Shown: one piece after another, positions 4,986 to 6,411 of the stretch
How the letters are laid out: the number at the start of each line of letters is the position of its first letter
How positions within the stretch are numbered: the first letter of the stretch is position 1
Source of the DNA: Chloroflexota bacterium
GTDB lineage: Bacteria > Chloroflexota > Anaerolineae > B4-G1 > SLSP01
Assembly: GCA_012798275.1 (NCBI GenBank)
Contig: JAAZNO010000655.1
Location: forward strand, 1 to 6,411
Direction: 5' to 3'
DNA: 6,411 nt
Program-made: the position numbers and the translations under genes
The notes under the pieces: generated by a model
What the model was told of the DNA's origin: nothing
Databases searched by the model: none
What the model saw: only the letters and a program-made list of their open reading frames with translations

Positions 4986-6269
4986 ATGAGGCAACCGACC
5001 GGAAAGACGCCGAAGCCCGCCTGGCGCAGCAGGTTATGGTGGCTCGAACCAGGCCTGGGCGTGAAGCGGTGGCTGTTGCTGCTGATGTTCGGCATCACCG
5101 TCTTCATCTTTGGCGGCGCTATGCTGCTGCGAGCGCTCTATCCGCTGCCGGCGTTCTTTTACTACGCGACATTGCAATTCCTCCCGCGCCCGGTGCGGAT
5201 CGTCGGCCTGTTACTCCTGGGAGTCAGCAGCTCCCTGGTGGGTTTGTGGGGACTGAGCCACGCGCTGCTGCGCCCCTTCCCCAAGGAAGCGCGCCTGCGC
5301 TACCCGGAGTTGCTGCACGACTATCAACGCCGTCGTCGCGGGCCGCGGGTCGTGGTACTGGGCGGGGGACATGGCCAGGCCACCATTTTGCGCGGGTTGA
5401 AGGCCTATACCTCCAACATCACCGCCATCGTGACCGTCGCCGATAACGGCGGCTCCTCCGGGCGATTGCGGCAGGAATTGGGCATCCTGCCGCCGGGCGA
5501 CTTCCGTAACTGCATTGCGGCGCTGGCCGACGATGAATCGCTGCTCGCCCGCCTGTTGCAGTACCGCTTTACCAGCGATGCGGGGTTGGACGGCCACAAC
5601 TTCGGGAACCTTTACATCAGCGCAATGGCCGGGGTGACCGGCTCCTTCGAGATGGCACTCGAAGCTTCCAGTCAGGTGCTCGCCGTGCAGGGGAAGGTCC
5701 TCCCCAGCACGTTAGAAGCCGTCACGTTGTGCGCCGATGTGCAAGTAGGCGCCCACACGCCAGTGCGCATCCGCGGCGAATCCGAAATCGCAGCGGCCAA
5801 AGGCCACATTCTGCGGGTCTTGTTAGATCCCGAGGCCCCGCGCGCCCATCCCAAAGCGGTGCGCGCCATCCTGGATGCGGAACTGCTCATCATCGGGCCG
5901 GGCAGCCTCTACACGAGCATCCTGCCCAACCTGCTGGTGCCGGAAATCGCCATGGCCCTGCGCGCCAGCCGGGCGCTCAAAGTGTACGTGTGTAACGTCG
6001 CCACCCAACGCGGCGAGACCGATGGCTACACCGCAGAAGACCATCTCCGCGCGTTGGAAAAGCACCTCGGGCCGGGACTCTTTTCCAAAGTGGTGGTCAA
6101 TCTCCCGCCGCCGGGAAGTTTCCCCCCAGCGGGGGCGAGCTGGGTCGAGCCGGAATTGCGGCCCCGCCCCCATCTGGACGTCATCCAGGGAGAGCTGACG
6201 AGCGCCACTACCCCCTGGCAACATGACAGCGAGAGACTGGCGGGAATCATCATGCAGCTGTTGCCCTGA
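4986..6269 (+). CDS. yvcK: YvcK/CofD-like UDP-sugar-binding gluconeogenesis factor with two N-terminal membrane segments
   Basis: A 427-residue protein. Residues 27-51 and 70-95 are hydrophobic helices joined by a short loop, so the protein should be membrane-anchored with both ends in the cytoplasm. From about residue 119 it is a YvcK domain: GGGHG (126-130, nucleotide-sugar loop), ADNGGSSGRLR (152-162), GDFRN (171-175), HNFGN (204-208), GPGSLYTS (304-311), then the QRGETDGYT segment. YvcK binds UDP-sugars such as UDP-GlcNAc and is needed for growth on gluconeogenic carbon and for normal envelope synthesis; it is not a CofD enzyme. The frame is open from 4911, but that part contains the promoter, so the start must be later. 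ATG 4986 (or 4977, inside the -10) fits, probably on leaderless mRNA. The usual neighbours rapZ and whiA are absent here; gap follows 105 bases downstream. Confidence 0.9.
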   Translation: MRQPTGKTPKPAWRSRLWWLEPGLGVKRWLLLLMFGITVFIFGGAMLLRALYPLPAFFYYATLQFLPRPVRIVGLLLLGVSSSLVGLWGLSHALLRPFPKEARLRYPELLHDYQRRRRGPRVVVLGGGHGQATILRGLKAYTSNITAIVTVADNGGSSGRLRQELGILPPGDFRNCIAALADDESLLARLLQYRFTSDAGLDGHNFGNLYISAMAGVTGSFEMALEASSQVLAVQGKVLPSTLEAVTLCADVQVGAHTPVRIRGESEIAAAKGHILRVLLDPEAPRAHPKAVRAILDAELLIIGPGSLYTSILPNLLVPEIAMALRASRALKVYVCNVATQRGETDGYTAEDHLRALEKHLGPGLFSKVVVNLPPPGSFPPAGASWVEPELRPRPHLDVIQGELTSATTPWQHDSERLAGIIMQLLP

Positions 6270-6275
6270 ACCGGC

Positions 6276-6337
6276 TTGGAAGTGACCGATTGGATACGTA
6301 GCCAGCCAAGCGCTACTGTCCAATCCATGATTTCCAA
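6276..6337. repeat. Nested inverted repeats upstream of gap
   Basis: The outer arms TTGGAA (6276-6281) and TTCCAA (6332-6337) are exact complements. The inner arms GATTGGA (6288-6294) and TCCAATC (6319-6325) are too, and the inner stem extends by a G-U and an A-U pair. The two unpaired stretches between them are both six bases. TCCAATC recurs at 6333-6339, so GATTGGA has two possible partners. A weak promoter-like pair (TTGGAT 6290-6295, 18 bases, TACTGT 6314-6319) falls on the inner arms. It could be an operator or a leader RNA structure. Confidence 0.45.
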
Positions 6338-6374
6338 TCCTGGTTCTCAATCTCATTTCAGAAAGGAGTAGCAG

Positions 6375-6411
6375 ATGGTTACAAAAGTAGGGATTAACGG
6401 TTTCGGTCGCA
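6375..6411 (+). CDS. gap: Glyceraldehyde-3-phosphate dehydrogenase, first 12 codons (partial)
   Basis: ATG at 6375 is preceded by AAAGGAG (6362-6368) at six bases. The frame reads MVTKVGINGFGR and then runs off the window. This is the classic N-terminus of type I GAPDH, where VGINGFGRIG forms the first strand and the dinucleotide-binding glycine loop (GxGxxG) of the Rossmann fold. The enzyme interconverts glyceraldehyde 3-phosphate and 1,3-bisphosphoglycerate in the cytoplasm, in glycolysis and gluconeogenesis. Only about 4% of the gene is visible, so cofactor preference and completeness cannot be judged. No terminator separates it from yvcK, so some read-through is possible. Confidence 0.9.
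   Translation, partial: MVTKVGINGFGR

Noticed and set aside
1..6411. tRNA, rRNA or known riboswitch
   Set aside because: No tRNA-like acceptor and T-loop pattern, rRNA signature or recognisable riboswitch core was seen on either strand.

Overview
The window is high-GC bacterial chromosomal DNA. It most resembles the Chloroflexota (Anaerolineae or Caldilineae type). The reasons are the Thr-Pro 'TPTPTPT' low-complexity membrane-anchored protein, the cluster of several M42 aminopeptidases, the YvcK protein with an N-terminal membrane hairpin, and the general codon style. This placement is an inference from family resemblance, not a search result.

Layout. (1) Positions 1-344, minus strand: the 5' part of an ISAs1/H-repeat-type transposase that runs off the left edge and carries two apparent single-base frameshifts. 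It has its own promoter (375-403), and an 11-bp inverted repeat buries its start codon. (2) 439-1056: a clear sigma-70 promoter and a 186-residue protein with one N-terminal membrane segment followed by a long Thr/Pro/Ser-rich stalk encoded by in-frame DNA repeats. (3) 1057-1233: about 180 bases without a gene, holding nested inverted repeats and a possible extended -10. (4) 1234-4377: three consecutive, divergent M42-family metallo-aminopeptidase genes. The first two overlap by 4 bases and the third follows after 58 bases. All keep the metal-binding and catalytic positions. (5) 4378-4910: promoter, rsfS (ribosomal silencing factor) and a strong intrinsic terminator containing a 22-base perfect palindrome. 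(6) 4951-6269: a perfect-consensus promoter placed so that the transcript should start at or within a base or two of the ATG of a yvcK-type gene (UDP-sugar-binding gluconeogenesis factor), implying leaderless mRNA. (7) 6270-6411: a leader with nested inverted repeats and the first 12 codons of a GAPDH gene (gap).

How the genes may work together. The three M42 enzymes probably finish peptide degradation downstream of the proteasome or other proteases, perhaps as one mixed TET-like particle. YvcK next to gap links a gluconeogenesis or cell-envelope regulator with a central glycolytic/gluconeogenic enzyme. RsfS limits translation under starvation. Most of the window is therefore nutrient and housekeeping metabolism on the plus strand, with a decayed mobile element at the left edge.

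I see no clear evidence of a wholly new system. The points most worth a second look are the M42 trio, the leaderless two-TM yvcK beside gap, the nested inverted repeats in front of gap, and the fold-back hairpin over the transposase start.
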